This document shows, in pieces, positions 62,331-64,000 of a DNA stretch of 64,000 nucleotides (positions within the stretch are counted from its first letter, which is position 1; every line of letters starts with the position of its first letter). The position numbers and the translations under genes were made by a program. The notes below the pieces were generated by a model that saw only the letters and a list, made by a program, of their open reading frames with translations, made no database searches and was not told the origin of the DNA. This DNA comes from Chromobotia macracanthus. Lineage: Eukaryota > Chordata > Actinopteri > Cypriniformes > Botiidae. The stretch spans positions 5,576,501-5,640,500 of the forward strand of contig JAZGTH010000008.1 in assembly GCA_036877525.1 (NCBI GenBank). Direction: 5' to 3'.

Positions 62331-63746
62331 CTGAAAATAAAAACAGTCATGTTAAAATGACATTATTCTAAGCACTGCTGTAAAAAGATGCTGCATCTCA
62401 TTATTTTGTAAAAAAAACATACGTTCTTAAGGAATTCCTCTGCAACAATTCGGGCTCTTGCATTGACCGACAGCTTCATCTCGCTAATCTCCTTGTCAAT
62501 CTCCTCCATGAAATGAATAACAAAGTCCACCAGCTTATGTTTATACATCTGCTCTGTGTGGAAGTTGGTGATGAGGAAGCTGATGTCATAGCCCTGACAA
62601 GTACAGAAGGGGAAATGAAAAAAGACACTTTAAAGTGACATTTGTCAGATATGGTAACCCATATCCAAAATGTGAACACACACTGCAAGTCGTGAACACA
62701 CACTGCAAGTCGTGAACACACACTGCAAGTCGTGAACACACACTGCAAGTCGTGAACACACACTGCAAGTCGTGAACACACACTGCAAGTCGTGAACACA
62801 CACTGCAAGTCGTGAACACACACTGCAAGTCGTGAACACACACTGCAAGTCGTGAACACACACTGCAAGTCGTGAACACACACTGCAAGTCGTGAACACA
62901 CACTGCAAGTCGTGAACACACACTGCAAGTCGTGAACATACCCAGAGCAGTGGGCAGCACACTGCTGTGCCTGGGGAGCAATCAAGGGTTGGGTGCCTTG
63001 CTCAAGGGCACTTCAGTTGTTACCTGCCATTGCTGGAATCGAACCAGCAACCTTCTGACAAGCCCGACTCACTAACAGGTAGGCCACAACTGCCCCCAAA
63101 GGATTGTCAGAACTTAATCTTAAATAGTTATTAAAACAAAATGGTTATTTGCCTGCACAGCTTTTTTGGTTATGCATTTCGCCCCTTTAAGATTTGAAGA
63201 TTCCTCCCCATAGTTTGTTCTTCACAAATCTTCATTTGTCTCACCTCAACAGGCTTTCTCCGCAGGATAAAGAAGTTCTCTGCTCGCATCATCATAAACC
63301 TCATGAATTTATGGCACAAGATCTTCTCAATCTCATCAGCCTAAGAAAATCATCAGATGATTAGAACAATCCTAAATCACCACTTATCAGATAGAAACAA
63401 CCAGCCTCAACCTTCAGCAGTGCATCTTTAACTCCTCACCTGCTTGACAGCGATGCTGACTCTTACAGAGTTTATAGAGCCTTCAATCAGAACCTTCTCC
63501 TTGTCATTGCGACTAATGACCACCGGCTGCAACAGAAGCTCTTTGCTGCTCCTATATTGAAACATTTATAAGCACTGTATCTATAATAAAACACACACAT
63601 ACAAAGAAGGCAAAGTTATTTCCTCACCTAACCTCCACCTCTGGCTTATTGTGTCGCTCCACCACCTGAGAGGAGAAGTTCTCCAAACACAGGGCTGCTT
63701 GAAGAGTAGCACGCACTGCGTTCAGGTAGGGTCGCAATGTCGCTGT
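62325..63746 (-). CDS. arpc4: Actin-related protein 2/3 complex subunit 4, missing only the first (ATG) exon; exons 63628-63746, 63440-63551, 63245-63340, 62423-62593, 62325-62330
   Basis: ARPC4 (p20-Arc) is a core scaffold subunit of the seven-protein Arp2/3 complex, which nucleates branched actin filaments in the cytoplasm; with ARPC2 it forms the backbone that holds Arp2 and Arp3. Five exons on the - strand join in phase to 167 codons plus stop: [19 protein letters not shown], then [57 protein letters not shown] and finally EEFLKN|F. Adding the missing Met gives 168 residues, the length of vertebrate ARPC4. The protein appears nearly identical to the mammalian one, as expected for this highly conserved subunit. 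All visible splice sites are GT-AG. The first exon, which ends exactly after ATG, is not found between 63,747 and 64,000 and so lies beyond the window. Confidence 0.97.
62423..62593 (-). CDS. arpc4: arpc4 coding exon 5
   Basis: 171 bases, phase 0. Encodes [15 protein letters not shown], the long C-terminal helix with [18 protein letters not shown], and [15 protein letters not shown], then donor AAC|GTATGT. The intron before it (62594-63244) contains a SINE with a 13-copy minisatellite. Confidence 0.97.
62627..63097 (-). mobile_element. tRNA-derived SINE in arpc4 intron 4, interrupted by a minisatellite
   Basis: Read on the - strand the element starts at its tRNA-like head (GGGGGCAGTTGTGGCC). 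Box A, TGGCCTACCTGTTAG, is at 63072-63086. A perfect polymerase III box B, GGTTCGATTCC, is at 63035-63045. The body then reads GTGCCCTTGAGCAAGGCACC and passes the tandem array to a tail containing the reverse complement of 'AAAGTGACATTTGTCAG'. It is the same family as the copy at about 26955-27285, to which it aligns at both ends. It is inserted in the same orientation as arpc4. This family is widespread in fish genomes. Confidence 0.75.
62672..62938 (+). repeat. 20-bp minisatellite, 13 identical copies plus a partial
   Basis: The unit starts GTGAACACACACTGC and ends AAGTC, repeating every 20 bases from 62672 to 62931, with a partial copy after it. All 13 copies look identical, which indicates very recent expansion. 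No stop codon occurs in any - strand frame of the unit, so the array produces three overlapping spurious open frames of 105-169 residues. It lies within the SINE in arpc4 intron 4. Confidence 0.97.
63245..63340 (-). CDS. arpc4: arpc4 coding exon 4
   Basis: 96 bases, phase 0 at both ends. Encodes [18 protein letters not shown] and then the [12 protein letters not shown] segment, with donor GAG|GTGAGA. Confidence 0.96.
63440..63551 (-). CDS. arpc4: arpc4 coding exon 3
   Basis: 112 bases. Completes a split Arg (AG|G) and reads [19 protein letters not shown] on to VSIAVKQ, followed by donor CAG|GTGAGG. The phase matches both neighbours. Confidence 0.96.
63628..63746 (-). CDS. arpc4: arpc4 coding exon 2 (first in window)
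   Basis: 119 bases. On the - strand an acceptor (TTTTTTAG) precedes ACA GCG ACA TTG, that is [11 protein letters not shown], which is residue 2 of ARPC4. The exon ends NKPEVEV plus AG, with donor GTGAGG. Confidence 0.96.
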
Positions 63747-64000
63747 CTAAAAAATGAAATCAGAATATACTGCATGCCAATATATTTTCACACCAATCAC
63801 TTTATTAGGCATCTTATGTATGTTTCCTGTACATATCACCTCTTCAGTATTACTCTGTATGGTATATATGTATATCCGCATAATATACTTATTTTGCACA
63901 ATTGCCTCTTACACTTTTACATGTTTATATTTTACTCTTTAATTTATTATTATTTTGTTATTAACTTCCTGTTGTATTTGCATGTGTGTACAGGGCGCTT
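63747..64000 (-). other. arpc4: arpc4 intron 1, partial
   Basis: AT-rich sequence upstream of coding exon 2. No ATG followed directly by a GT donor is present on the - strand, so the start-codon exon is outside the window. Confidence 0.8.

Noticed and set aside
62672..62938. Regularly spaced repeats that might suggest a CRISPR array
   Set aside because: The 20-mers are head-to-tail with no spacers, and the host is a vertebrate.
62476..62985. Open frames of 105-169 residues on the - strand with repeats like [20 protein letters not shown]
   Set aside because: They are produced by the stop-free 20-bp minisatellite in an arpc4 intron, overlap each other in different frames, and run into the true arpc4 exon in the wrong frame.

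Overview
The window is vertebrate nuclear DNA, most likely from a cyprinid-type teleost. It is AT-rich and mostly non-coding. It carries tRNA-derived SINEs ending in promoter boxes A and B, many short inverted-repeat elements with the fish-typical end 'AGGRAYAGTTCACCC' flanked by TTAA, and long CA, TA and GT microsatellites. The two recognisable genes are split by GT-AG introns. There is no prokaryotic operon, phage, CRISPR array or defence system. The species call is an inference from the repeat families, not a database match.

Layout. From 1 to about 51.4 kb no recognisable protein-coding exon was found. This stretch holds decayed mobile elements, microsatellites, a few G+C-richer low-repeat blocks that could be conserved regulatory DNA, and one CpG-rich promoter-like block at about 39.8-40.0 kb. 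From 51,516 to 56,180 on the + strand lies a complete four-exon kcnmb2 gene, the beta-2 auxiliary subunit of the BK (large-conductance calcium-activated potassium) channel. It encodes 234 residues, and its N-terminal Phe-Val-Trp corresponds to the inactivation 'ball' of mammalian beta-2. An optional fifth exon at 56,291-56,375 would replace the stop codon with a 27-residue C-terminal tail. From 56.4 to 61.7 kb is non-coding DNA containing the likely kcnmb2 3' UTR. From 63,746 down to 62,325 on the - strand lies arpc4, the ARPC4/p20 subunit of the Arp2/3 actin-nucleating complex. All coding exons are present except the first, which holds only the ATG and lies beyond the right edge.

The two genes converge tail to tail. 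Nothing suggests that they act in one pathway: kcnmb2 tunes membrane excitability and arpc4 is a housekeeping cytoskeletal gene. The most useful observations are the exact exon structure of kcnmb2 with its ball motif, the stop codon that is also a splice donor, a SINE family that expanded at the same internal site in two different ways, a perfect 68-bp direct repeat, and the unassigned promoter-like block. I did not find a convincing new biological system.
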